Assembly: GCA_001897035.1 (NCBI GenBank)
Contig: MKRS01000637.1
Location: 1 to 5,947, forward strand
DNA: 5,947 nt
Direction of reading: 5' to 3'
Source of the DNA: Bacteroidales bacterium 45-6
Lineage (GTDB): Bacteria; Bacteroidota; Bacteroidia; Bacteroidales; Dysgonomonadaceae
The notes under the pieces were generated by a model. The model made no database searches, was not told where the DNA came from, and saw nothing but the letters and a program-made list of their open reading frames with translations. Positions 1-5,340 of this stretch are shown in pieces (positions within the stretch are counted from its first letter, which is position 1; the number at the start of each line of letters is the position of its first letter). The position numbers and the translations under genes are program-made.

Positions 1-1321
1 ACAAGGCATTAAACTCGACAAGACAGCCAGTACGCGGCGTAATGGGTTTTCCCATGTTGGTGGAGTTCATCCAGCTAACAGGACGGTTGCGGCCATTAGT
101 GAAGAGCAAGCCGTTTTCAAGCAACTTGAGGTTTTCATGTGCATTGCTCTGGATGAATACAACTATGTCGTGGACAAGCTGTCCATATTTTTCAAAACAT
201 GCTTTTTTATCCTGGTGCGAGAATTCCACCAAAGCCCAAACCACCCAAAGTAGCACGTCGGGATCATCCATGTTGGAGATCATAGCATCTAAAGAGCCAT
301 TTTCCATAAACCGCCGAAGGGCAGGCAGCGCAGTGTCCATTACTTCCACAAATGCTTCAGGCTTGTCTATGCCGATGGTCAAGCCCGGCAAAGCGATAAA
401 CTGGTCGCGAGCCCTGACAGAATACCAGGGATAGCCGGTAAGCAAATACACCTCGTCGGATTTGGTGCGGAAAGTGAATTGGTTGGCCGAATTCTTCAGG
501 CAGTTGTAGAATGACGAACGGGGCGTGTGCCGCTCCACCTCACTGATGAAATGATGCTTCAGGTTGTGCGTCCCGATTCGCTTGTCGCCTGCCGAAAAGA
601 CGATAGATTCGCCCTTTTTGATCGGAACCTCGAAATATCCGGGAACATACAGGTCTTCTTTGCAGGGCAATCCTTGCTCCTCATCGCGGATATACTCGAT
701 TCCCTTGTACCATTGGGGGTCGAACACAAAACTGGCCTTTTTGTTAAACTGCATGTATAGATCCGGGTATCCGGGATACATGCAAGTGCAAATTCCGTTT
801 TCAACTTCGGTGTATGACTTGTTGACTCTGTCGTTTTCCTGCGTCAGCTCATTAATGTGGCGAAATGCCAAAAAAGGACGGAAACGGAGGGTAGTTTGCG
901 AATGGGCGTCAAGCAGGGTGTAGCGGATCATGATGTTGTTGTCCTGTAAAGAGAAGATTTTCTCCTTTGAGAGAATCACTCCCCCCACCCTGTAGATTGT
1001 CTTCGGTGTGGAGTCACAGTCGAACTCGCGTATATATTTATGGCCGCGGGGGCTATAGTTTTCGCCGTCGTACTTATGCAGGCCAAGATTGAACTCGGCA
1101 CCGTGCTGGATTACTGTTTCGTCAAAAGAAGAAAGAATGACGTGGGGCTCGTGGTCAAGCGCAGGAATCGGCATCACCAGAAGACCGTGCTGTTTGCGGG
1201 TGTTGCATTCCACCAAGGTCGTGCAGTGATAAGCGCCCTTTCGGTTGGTCCGAAGTATTTCCCTGGACAGCGAATATTCCAGGTTTATCATTCGTGACTT
1301 ATCAAATTTAAGGTAGCTCAT
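1..1321 (-). CDS. Glycogen debranching enzyme (amylo-alpha-1,6-glucosidase, GH133 type), 3' end cut by window edge
   Basis: The frame is open from an ATG at 1321 to the left edge, giving 440 codons of a protein that in this family is usually about 640-650 residues. It begins MSYLKFDKSRMINLEYSLSR, and residues 40-49 read NTRKQHGLLV, close to the NTRKYHGLLV signature of the bacterial/archaeal debranching-enzyme N-terminal domain (about residues 15-240). From about residue 290 the catalytic alpha/alpha-barrel domain begins: TGYPWYS at 295-301 and RDQFIALPGL at 305-314 match the family's GYPWF...GRDTFIALPGL block, and WMNSTNMGKPITPRTG (417-432) followed by EFNAL matches the TWMD...TPR.G..VE.NALW block. 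The enzyme hydrolyses alpha-1,6 branch points of glycogen in the cytoplasm. Codon 419 is Asn where many relatives have Asp. The start is supported by the conserved N-terminus; there is no clear Shine-Dalgarno. The family is clear; substrate specificity is inferred. Confidence 0.93.
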   Translation of the reverse strand, partial: MSYLKFDKSRMINLEYSLSREILRTNRKGAYHCTTLVECNTRKQHGLLVMPIPALDHEPHVILSSFDETVIQHGAEFNLGLHKYDGENYSPRGHKYIREFDCDSTPKTIYRVGGVILSKEKIFSLQDNNIMIRYTLLDAHSQTTLRFRPFLAFRHINELTQENDRVNKSYTEVENGICTCMYPGYPDLYMQFNKKASFVFDPQWYKGIEYIRDEEQGLPCKEDLYVPGYFEVPIKKGESIVFSAGDKRIGTHNLKHHFISEVERHTPRSSFYNCLKNSANQFTFRTKSDEVYLLTGYPWYSVRARDQFIALPGLTIGIDKPEAFVEVMDTALPALRRFMENGSLDAMISNMDDPDVLLWVVWALVEFSHQDKKACFEKYGQLVHDIVVFIQSNAHENLKLLENGLLFTNGRNRPVSWMNSTNMGKPITPRTGCLVEFNAL

Positions 1322-1743
1322 GTCGTTTGTATATTATCGTGATTTTAATTTGTCCGAACAAACTCTATTTTTTTATGTCTCATAAAGATAGTAATTTTTT
1401 TGAATCAACAAGGCTGAGAAATAAAATAGCTGAATTCAAGGCAATTTTAAGGTACTCACATTCCATTTTAACAGCACGGCAAATCACAAAACAAGATTTG
1501 ACCTATAAAATATTGATTTTTTGAAATTTAATCCCCATCTGTCCACCTTACCTCCTCCGAGATGCAGGCGAGTACCCCAGCTATAGGAAGCTTTTGGAAG
1601 TGTGAGAACATGGGTATTTATGCCATAGAACATGAAAATTCCAGGCAATTTTGTTTGTGCCAAGTATGTTCGGAGTTTTATTTGACGGTAGCTTATGGCC
1701 GTTGCCCGCAGAGAAAACAAACCGAGGCTAAAGTCCTGGTTGC
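1322..1743. other. Intergenic region between ppk2 and the debranching-enzyme gene; part unexplained
   Basis: This 422-base stretch has no gene I can support. The half next to the debranching gene (about 1322-1530) is AT-rich and holds the candidate promoter and a weak inverted repeat (CAAATC 1480-1485 with GATTTG 1495-1500). The other half (about 1531-1743) is of more balanced composition and looks unlike ordinary spacer. Minus-strand frame 1747-1484 is open for 87 codons but starts only with TTG overlapping the ppk2 stop, and a plus-strand frame is open across the same block. I see no domain in either. The block could be a noncoding RNA, a gene remnant or a dispersed repeat. No strong terminator for ppk2 is visible. 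Confidence 0.5.
1383..1411 (-). promoter_or_regulatory. Candidate promoter for the debranching-enzyme gene
   Basis: On the minus strand TATCTTTA (1390-1383) matches the Bacteroidetes -7 consensus TAnnTTTG at all but the last base. A TTG (1411-1409) lies 18 bases upstream, near the spacing expected of the -33 box. Transcription would start around 1376, leaving about 55 bases of untranslated leader before the ATG at 1321. This suggests the gene can be transcribed separately from ppk2. It rests on consensus matching in AT-rich DNA and could be chance. Confidence 0.35.
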
Positions 1744-2619
1744 TCAAGACTCCTTTTCGAGCAATTGCTGCTTGATTTTTTCCAACTTATCGGCTTCCTC
1801 ATCAGATACTTCAGGAAAGTTCAAATCCATCGATTTGAGCTCCTGAATGATGATCTGTATGGCCGTAAGCCGGGCAAACCACTTGTTGTCGGCGGGGACG
1901 ATGTGCCAAGGAGCGTGCTTCGTACTCGTTTCGTTGATGGCCTCTTCGTAAACCTTTTGGTATTTGTCCCACAAAGCCCGCTCGGCCATGTCGGCTGCCG
2001 AAAACTTCCAATTCTTGTCCTTTTCGTTGATCCTGTCCAAGAAGCGTTTCTTCTGCTCTTCTTTCGACACATGCAGGAATATTTTCACCACCTTGGTCCC
2101 GTTGCGGATCAAATGCTTCTCGAAATCGTTGATGCTCTCGTAACGCTCTTTCCAAAACTTTTCGTCGAAAGCATCGACCGTCTTCCAAGTCTTTTCCTTC
2201 AAGTTGAATTCGGGATGCACCTTGCACACCAAAACACTTTCGTAGTGGGAGCGGTTGAAGATGCAGATTTTTCCCTTTTCGGGAAGTGCCGTGTAGTGCC
2301 GCCAGAGGAAATCGTGCGAATATTCGAGGGTGCTGGGCGACTTGAAGCTTTTCACCTCGCAACCTTGCGGATTGACCCCGCCGAAGACATGCTCGATCAG
2401 GCTGTCCTTGCCGGCAGCATCCATCGCCTGAAGCACAACCAGCAACGACTGGCTTCCATCGGCATACAAAAGATCCTGCAATTCGCGGAGCCTTTTCTTC
2501 GCATCCTCAAGCATTTGAAGGCCCTTGGTTTTGGTCAGCTTCCCCTTGTAACTTGTTCTCCTTTTCTCTATGGAGATAGGCTTGTCCACCAAAAAATTGT
2601 CTGTAAAGTTTAAATCCAT
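1744..2619 (-). CDS. ppk2: Polyphosphate:nucleotide phosphotransferase, PPK2 family
   Basis: This is a complete 291-residue, one-domain PPK2 protein. PPK2 enzymes are P-loop kinases that transfer phosphate from inorganic polyphosphate to nucleoside mono- or diphosphates in the cytoplasm, regenerating ADP/ATP or GTP. Visible motifs are the Walker A region QAMDAAGKDSL (64-74, with K71), followed by the family block GGVNPQG (80-86); the Walker B region CIFNRSHYESVLV (119-131, with N122, R123 and E127); and the basic lid KKRFLDRINEKDKNWKFS (190-207), leading to D210MAERALWDKY. The C-terminus has the usual HAPWHIVPADNKWFAR block. Length and motifs best fit the family named 'polyphosphate:nucleotide phosphotransferase' (TIGR03709), which is related to class III enzymes that use AMP and ADP. 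The exact substrate is inferred. It starts at ATG 2619 without a clear Shine-Dalgarno, diverges from ilvA, and lies upstream of the debranching gene. Confidence 0.95.
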   Translation of the reverse strand: MDLNFTDNFLVDKPISIEKRRTSYKGKLTKTKGLQMLEDAKKRLRELQDLLYADGSQSLLVVLQAMDAAGKDSLIEHVFGGVNPQGCEVKSFKSPSTLEYSHDFLWRHYTALPEKGKICIFNRSHYESVLVCKVHPEFNLKEKTWKTVDAFDEKFWKERYESINDFEKHLIRNGTKVVKIFLHVSKEEQKKRFLDRINEKDKNWKFSAADMAERALWDKYQKVYEEAINETSTKHAPWHIVPADNKWFARLTAIQIIIQELKSMDLNFPEVSDEEADKLEKIKQQLLEKES

Positions 2620-2665
2620 GGCTTACTTCGTTTTAGTCGGGTATATTGTTAAAACAATTAATTCT

Positions 2666-2673
2666 CAAAAATA
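2666..2673 (-). promoter_or_regulatory. Candidate -7 box for ppk2
   Basis: Minus-strand TATTTTTG is a full match to the Bacteroidetes -7 consensus TAnnTTTG. Transcription would start near 2659, about 40 bases before the ppk2 ATG. No TTG-type -33 box is visible at the expected spacing. A small palindrome, ATTGTT-AA-AACAAT (2645-2658), covers the predicted start of transcription and could be a repressor site or chance. Confidence 0.45.
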
Positions 2674-2730
2674 GATTTAATTTGGGAATAAAATAGTATT
2701 TCAGAGCTATTTTTGGAGAAAGCAAGGCAA

Positions 2731-2752
2731 GATCCACTCGCAACGAGTGATC
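2731..2752. repeat. Inverted repeat in the ppk2-ilvA divergent region
   Basis: CACTCG (2735-2740) and CGAGTG (2744-2749) form a perfect 6-bp stem around the loop CAA. Outer GAT (2731-2733) and ATC (2750-2752) extend it if C2734 is bulged. It lies about 60 bases upstream of the ppk2 -7 box. Function is unknown; a regulator site is one possibility. Confidence 0.4.
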
Positions 2753-2771
2753 CCGGATGGGCGGTTTGTTG

Positions 2772-2789
2772 GATTGTAATTGATTGTAA
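2772..2789. repeat. Tandem GATTGTAA pair with 10-base period
   Basis: GATTGTAA occurs at 2772-2779 and again at 2782-2789, so the copies are one DNA helical turn apart. Direct repeats at this spacing can be binding sites for a regulator sitting on one face of the helix. The sequence is AT-rich, so chance is possible. Confidence 0.3.
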
Positions 2790-2836
2790 AAAAACAGCCA
2801 CCTTTTTCTACATCGAAAACCCGTAGGAAGATTCAA

Positions 2837-2877
2837 GGATGGAGAATTTGCATTAAAAAATGCAAATCGTTCCATCC
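2837..2877. promoter_or_regulatory. Long interrupted palindrome upstream of the ilvA promoter (possible operator)
   Basis: The outer arms are GGATGGA (2837-2843) and TCCATCC (2871-2877). The inner arms are ATTTGCATT (2846-2854) and AATGCAAAT (2859-2867) around the loop AAAA. That gives 16 base pairs with a small 2x3 internal interruption. The element sits immediately upstream of the ilvA -7 box, covering the place where the -33 contact would be, and lies between two divergent genes, so it cannot be a terminator for either of them. The half-site TTTGCAT appears in both inner arms and a third time at 2897-2903, overlapping the -7 box. I infer an operator or nucleoprotein site; a structured RNA is an alternative. 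Confidence 0.5.
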
Positions 2878-2892
2878 CCTTAAAATTCGCAT

Positions 2893-2900
2893 TACCTTTG
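2893..2900 (+). promoter_or_regulatory. ilvA: Candidate -7 box for ilvA
   Basis: TACCTTTG matches the Bacteroidetes consensus TAnnTTTG fully. Transcription would start near 2907, giving a leader of about 55 bases. No good -33 TTG is present; the position is taken by the edge of the 2837-2877 palindrome, which may mean dependence on an activator. A short palindrome, TTCCA-TC-TGGAA (2910-2921), lies just after the predicted start. I see no leader peptide rich in Ile, Thr, Leu or Val and no attenuator. Confidence 0.5.
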
Positions 2901-2961
2901 CATCTGTTTTTCCATCTGGAATATTTTGTCTAATTATTTTCAAGCTAACTGATCAAGCGTA

Positions 2962-4218
2962 ATGTCTCAAGCATATTTTCCATCGCTTCAAGATGTCAAT
3001 AAGGCGAAGCTTACCCTCAATGAGATCCTCACCGGCACCCCTTTGTCCGACAATCTGAACCTTTCCGAACAATTTGGTGCGAGAATCATTCTCAAGCGCG
3101 AGGATTTGCAGATTGTCCGTTCTTATAAGATCCGGGGAGCCTACAACAAAATCAAGAGCCTCTCTCAGGAGCAGCGCGACAAAGGCATCGTGTGTGCCAG
3201 TGCAGGAAACCACGCCCAAGGCGTGGCCTATTCTTGCCAGAAACTGGGCATCTATGGCAAGATTTATATGCCGGTGACCACTCCCCGCCAAAAGATCAAA
3301 CAGGTGCAGATGTTCGGGAAAGAGTACATCGAGACTGTATTGTTCGGCGACACCTACGATGCAGCCAGCGCGGAAGCCAAAAAAGATTGCGAAGAAAATC
3401 ACAAGACTTTTATCCACCCCTTCGATGACCCACTCATTATCGAAGGCCAGGCTACGGTTGCCTTGGAAATCATCCAGCAGGCCTCTTGCCCTATCGACTA
3501 TGTGTTTGTGCCGATCGGCGGTGGCGGATTGGTGTCGGGAGTGGGCAGCTATTTCCGTCAATTGAGTCCTAGCACGAAGATTATCGGAGTGGAACCCGCC
3601 GGTGCGCCTTCGATGAAAACATCCTTGGAGGCCGGGCACGTTGTGGAGCTCGACGACATCAACAAGTTTGTGGACGGTGCTGCGGTGAAAAGAGTCGGAG
3701 ACCTTCCTTTCGAAGTTTCCAAGAAAGTGGTTGACGACATCATACTCGTACCGGAAGGACATGTTTGCACCAAGATTCTCGACCTATACAACCAAGAAGC
3801 CATCGTGGTGGAACCTGCCGGAGCCTTGTCCATTGCGGCACTGGACTATTATGCCGACAAAATCAAGGGAAAGAACGTGGTGTGCATCGTTTCGGGAAGC
3901 AACAACGACATTACCCGCACAGAAGAAATCAAGGAACGTTCGCTGCTCTTTGAAGGACTGAAGCACTATTTCATTATCCGTTTTCCCAACCGCCCCGGAG
4001 CTCTGCGCGATTTTGTGCAGCTCGTGCTTGGCCCCCGCGACGACATCACCCACTTCGAATACACGAAAAAGACCAACCGCGAAACAGGGCCCGCATTTGT
4101 AGGAATTGAGCTGGCCGACAAGCACGACTTTGAAGCCTTGGTGGAGCGGATGGTAGAAAATGGCTTTTCGTATGAATACGTAAATCAAAAGCCAAACCTT
4201 TTCCAATACCTGATCTGA
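2962..4218 (+). CDS. ilvA: Threonine dehydratase (threonine ammonia-lyase), short biosynthetic form
   Basis: This is a complete 418-residue, PLP-dependent fold-type II enzyme. It deaminates L-threonine to 2-oxobutanoate and ammonia, the first committed step of isoleucine synthesis, in the cytoplasm. Visible features are the PLP-binding lysine K56 in RSYKIRGAYNK (53-63), the substrate loop SAGNHAQG (80-87), the phosphate-binding glycine loop GGGGLVSG (186-193) and the SGSNND segment (311-316). From about residue 331 (HYFIIRFPNRPGALRDFV...) there is a single ACT-like regulatory domain that ends the protein with NLFQYLI. The E. coli enzyme is about 514 residues with two such domains; the shorter one-domain form is typical of Bacteroidota and Firmicutes. 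The regulatory domain suggests isoleucine feedback control, but this is inferred. An in-frame stop at 2950-2952 leaves ATG 2962 as the first start. The gene appears to stand alone, with no other ilv gene in the window. Confidence 0.96.
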   Translation: MSQAYFPSLQDVNKAKLTLNEILTGTPLSDNLNLSEQFGARIILKREDLQIVRSYKIRGAYNKIKSLSQEQRDKGIVCASAGNHAQGVAYSCQKLGIYGKIYMPVTTPRQKIKQVQMFGKEYIETVLFGDTYDAASAEAKKDCEENHKTFIHPFDDPLIIEGQATVALEIIQQASCPIDYVFVPIGGGGLVSGVGSYFRQLSPSTKIIGVEPAGAPSMKTSLEAGHVVELDDINKFVDGAAVKRVGDLPFEVSKKVVDDIILVPEGHVCTKILDLYNQEAIVVEPAGALSIAALDYYADKIKGKNVVCIVSGSNNDITRTEEIKERSLLFEGLKHYFIIRFPNRPGALRDFVQLVLGPRDDITHFEYTKKTNRETGPAFVGIELADKHDFEALVERMVENGFSYEYVNQKPNLFQYLI

Positions 4219-4242
4219 TAAAAGAGCTCGAAGGTAAACGCT

Positions 4243-4281
4243 CAAAGCTGCGGGGCAACAGAAAACGCCCTTGAAGCTTTG
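4243..4281 (+). terminator. Weak terminator-like hairpin after ilvA
   Basis: Outer arms CAAAGCT (4243-4249) and AGCTTTG (4275-4281) enclose inner arms GGGC (4253-4256) and GCCC (4267-4270). It begins 25 bases after the ilvA stop. The stem is interrupted and no T-run follows, so it may be an RNA-end or stability structure rather than a true intrinsic terminator. Confidence 0.35.
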
Positions 4282-4311
4282 CTCCTTTGTTTGGCAGATT
4301 CTATTTTGCAA

Positions 4312-4336
4312 ATGCCCTTGTCAAATCTTTGGGCAT
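4312..4336. repeat. Short inverted repeat ATGCCC/GGGCAT
   Basis: ATGCCC (4312-4317) and GGGCAT (4331-4336) pair across a 13-base loop. It lies between the ilvA 3' hairpin and the left REP-like repeat. It may belong to the ilvA 3' region; function is unknown. Confidence 0.3.
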
Positions 4337-4353
4337 GAAGCCGTTGGCTAAAC

Positions 4354-4437
4354 CTCAAGGACAAACCTTTGACTTCAGCTACGACGTAGCTGCAAGCTAC
4401 GCGGAAAAGCCCTGACGGCAGCCTACGCTCAACAAGG
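4354..4437. repeat. REP-like composite repeat, left copy
   Basis: The copy starts with an imperfect hairpin (TCAAGG 4355-4360 pairing with CCTTTGA 4366-4372, one bulge) and ends with a 27-base core (4411-4437) beginning CCTGACGGCAGCC and ending CTCAACAAGG. The core matches the right copy at 26 of 27 positions (C4416 versus T5289), in the same orientation. Between hairpin and core this copy carries about 20 extra bases, the 4376-4400 palindrome cluster. Read on the minus strand the core contains GTAGG, recalling the GTAG guide tetranucleotide of enterobacterial REPs; that parallel is inference. Confidence 0.7.
4376..4400. repeat. Overlapping palindromes with alternating AGCTAC/GTAGCT
   Basis: AGCTAC (4377-4382), GTAGCT (4386-4391) and AGCTAC (4395-4400) alternate in direction every 9 bases. 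This creates two mutually exclusive hairpins that share the middle arm: CAGCTAC-GAC-GTAGCTG (4376-4392) and GTAGCT-GCA-AGCTAC (4386-4400). It is present only in the left repeat copy. Confidence 0.65.
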
Positions 4438-4530
4438 GTTTCTCATATAATCAGTTACTTTTTGTGTGGTAACTTAATATAACTATTTATGAGGAATTTT
4501 CAATGGCTTTTTTCTTAAGTTGATGACATT

Positions 4531-4552
4531 GGGCTCTGCCTGCGTCGTAGCT
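4531..4552. repeat. Degenerate inverted REP fragment beside the transposase 3' end
   Basis: CGTCGTAGCT (4543-4552) is the exact reverse complement of AGCTACGACG in the left repeat (4377-4386). The adjoining GGCTCTGCCT (4532-4541) is the exact reverse complement of AGGCAGAGCC in the right hairpin (5253-5262). A fragment sharing parts with both other copies, in opposite orientation, fits a third, decayed REP forming an inverted pair with the left copy. Confidence 0.55.
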
Positions 4553-4556
4553 AAAA

Positions 4557-4574
4557 GAAAAGCTCCTGCTTTTC
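4557..4574 (-). terminator. Candidate intrinsic terminator of the RAYT gene
   Basis: GAAAAGC (4557-4563) and GCTTTTC (4568-4574) form a perfect 7-bp stem with a 4-base loop, seven bases beyond the transposase stop. Read on the minus strand it is followed by TTTT. The stem is AT-rich, so termination may be partial. Confidence 0.5.
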
Positions 4575-4581
4575 ATCCTGC

Positions 4582-5166
4582 TTATTTCAAGGTTCTCATT
4601 CGTGGAATTTTCGACACGGAAACTGGCACATAATCAACATCCAGCAAACCTTTCATGCCTGCATACGAACCAGCACTCGAATAGACGAAATCTTCCGGTT
4701 TGGCAACTATGCCTGCGCGAACAGGATTGTCATGTATGTAGTTTATCTTTTGTTGCATGAACTTCTCACTGTAAACAAATTCCGCATGATTCTCATGTGT
4801 CCAAAGCTGATATTTCTCATTTCGCTTATGTTGCTTCGCCGAAAACTCAAAAAGGTTCAGCATCCATTCCCGACGACTTTCCGTTTCTGTCGCAATGGCT
4901 TCTATAAGTTTGCGTGCCGTGAAACTTTTGAACTCACGAATGCTATCACTCATTTTCCCTGTTCCACTTTGCGCCAGCAAATGAACATGATTGCTCATAA
5001 CGACATAAGCAAAGATATGAAACTGTTTGTTTTCCCGACAATATTTTAGACTTTCTATAACAATGTCCCTGTAACCAGACCTGGTGAACAAATCAATCCA
5101 CTTTACTACCTGAAAGGTTAAAAAATAAACCCCGTCTTGTGCCTCTATCTTATAACCTGTGCTCAT
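4582..5166 (-). CDS. REP-associated tyrosine transposase (RAYT), IS200-like Y1/HUH family
   Basis: This is a complete 194-residue Y1 transposase-fold protein (Transposase IS200 like, PF01797). Such enzymes cut and rejoin single-stranded DNA at hairpins through a 5'-phosphotyrosine link. The metal-binding HUH motif is H60-V-H62 in VVMSNHVHLL (55-64). The likely nucleophile is Y143 in INYIHDNPVRAGIV (141-154), which lines up with Tyr115 of E. coli RAYT in its DYIYINPV block. The N-terminal YFLTFQVV strand and the C-terminal PEDFVYSSAGSYAG block are typical of RAYTs. All catalytic residues are present and the frame is intact, so the protein is probably active. No accessory TnpB is nearby. It starts at ATG 5166 with no clear Shine-Dalgarno, and I found no convincing promoter. 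Base composition is more AT-rich than in ilvA and ppk2, which fits an acquired or fast-evolving gene. REP-type palindromes lie on both sides. Confidence 0.92.
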   Translation of the reverse strand: MSTGYKIEAQDGVYFLTFQVVKWIDLFTRSGYRDIVIESLKYCRENKQFHIFAYVVMSNHVHLLAQSGTGKMSDSIREFKSFTARKLIEAIATETESRREWMLNLFEFSAKQHKRNEKYQLWTHENHAEFVYSEKFMQQKINYIHDNPVRAGIVAKPEDFVYSSAGSYAGMKGLLDVDYVPVSVSKIPRMRTLK

Positions 5167-5191
5167 TTGTCTGTATTAGTTTTTTATTCGC

Positions 5192-5200
5192 ACGACGTAG
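5192..5200. repeat. ACGACGTAG motif upstream of the RAYT gene
   Basis: ACGACGTAG lies 26 bases upstream of the transposase ATG. The same nine bases occur in the left repeat (4381-4389), and with one change (ACGACGCAG on the minus strand) at 4548-4540 beyond the gene's 3' end. The inner pair forms an inverted repeat that closely brackets the gene and may mark the ends of the unit. Confidence 0.45.
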
Positions 5201-5247
5201 TATTCTATATATCAGTCAAATGCAATAATTAATCGCAAATTAATCAA

Positions 5248-5268
5248 ACTCAAGGCAGAGCCTTGAGT
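5248..5268 (-). terminator. Perfect hairpin of the right REP; likely terminator of the TonB-C-like gene
   Basis: ACTCAAGGC (5248-5256) and GCCTTGAGT (5260-5268) form a perfect 9-bp stem with loop AGA. On the minus strand it is followed by TTTGATT and lies about 70 bases after the stop of the gene at 5341-5889, so it could end that transcript. It is also the hairpin of the REP-like repeat, and the two roles are compatible. Confidence 0.5.
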
Positions 5269-5310
5269 CTAACTGCGAAACGGCCTGATGGCAGCCTACG
5301 CTCAACAAGG
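5249..5310. repeat. REP-like composite repeat, right copy
   Basis: It is organised as hairpin (CTCAAGG...CCTTGAG), short linker, then the 27-base core at 5284-5310 (starts CCTGATGGCAGCC, ends CTCAACAAGG). The layout matches the left copy in the same direction, 873 bases away core to core, but lacks the AGCTAC palindrome cluster. It separates the transposase from the TonB-C-like gene. Confidence 0.7.
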
Positions 5311-5340
5311 TGAGAGTGTTGTATTGAACCTGCGTTCTAT

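Larger units (their letters stand above)
4354..5310. mobile_element. REP/RAYT unit: transposase with bracketing palindromic repeats
   Basis: The transposase at 4582-5166 is enclosed by two diverged direct copies of a composite repeat (4354-4437 and 5249-5310) and, closer in, by an inverted motif: CTGCGTCGT (4540-4548) on the left and ACGACGTAG (5192-5200) on the right. This matches the known arrangement of RAYT genes, which usually occur singly and are flanked by REP sequences. The boundaries are my inference: the mobile portion, if it moves at all, could be the inner 4540-5200 segment or the whole stretch. Elements of this HUH class make no target-site duplication, so none is expected. Confidence 0.6.

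Noticed and set aside
527..1297. Plus-strand open frames over the left edge region
   Set aside because: They are antisense to the debranching enzyme, whose conserved blocks are continuous on the minus strand through this region.
1484..1747. Minus-strand 87-codon frame overlapping the ppk2 stop
   Set aside because: It has only a TTG start, no domain and no coding signature that I can see; kept only as part of the unexplained block.
1765..2613. Plus-strand open frame of 282 codons opposite ppk2
   Set aside because: It is the antisense shadow of ppk2, which has clear PPK2 motifs; the plus frame shows no recognisable domain.
2953..3762. Minus-strand open frame of 269 codons opposite ilvA
   Set aside because: It is a shadow of ilvA caused by codon bias; no domain, and ilvA is certain.
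4312..4336. Riboswitch or attenuator near ilvA
   Set aside because: It lies downstream of the gene, and the ilvA leader shows no leader peptide or known riboswitch core.
4732..5049. Plus-strand 105-codon frame opposite the transposase
   Set aside because: It is antisense to the intact HUH transposase and has no recognisable motif.
4354..5310. CRISPR array or integron attC cluster
   Set aside because: There are only two direct copies 873 bases apart, no regular spacers and no Cas or integrase; the RAYT explains the repeats better.
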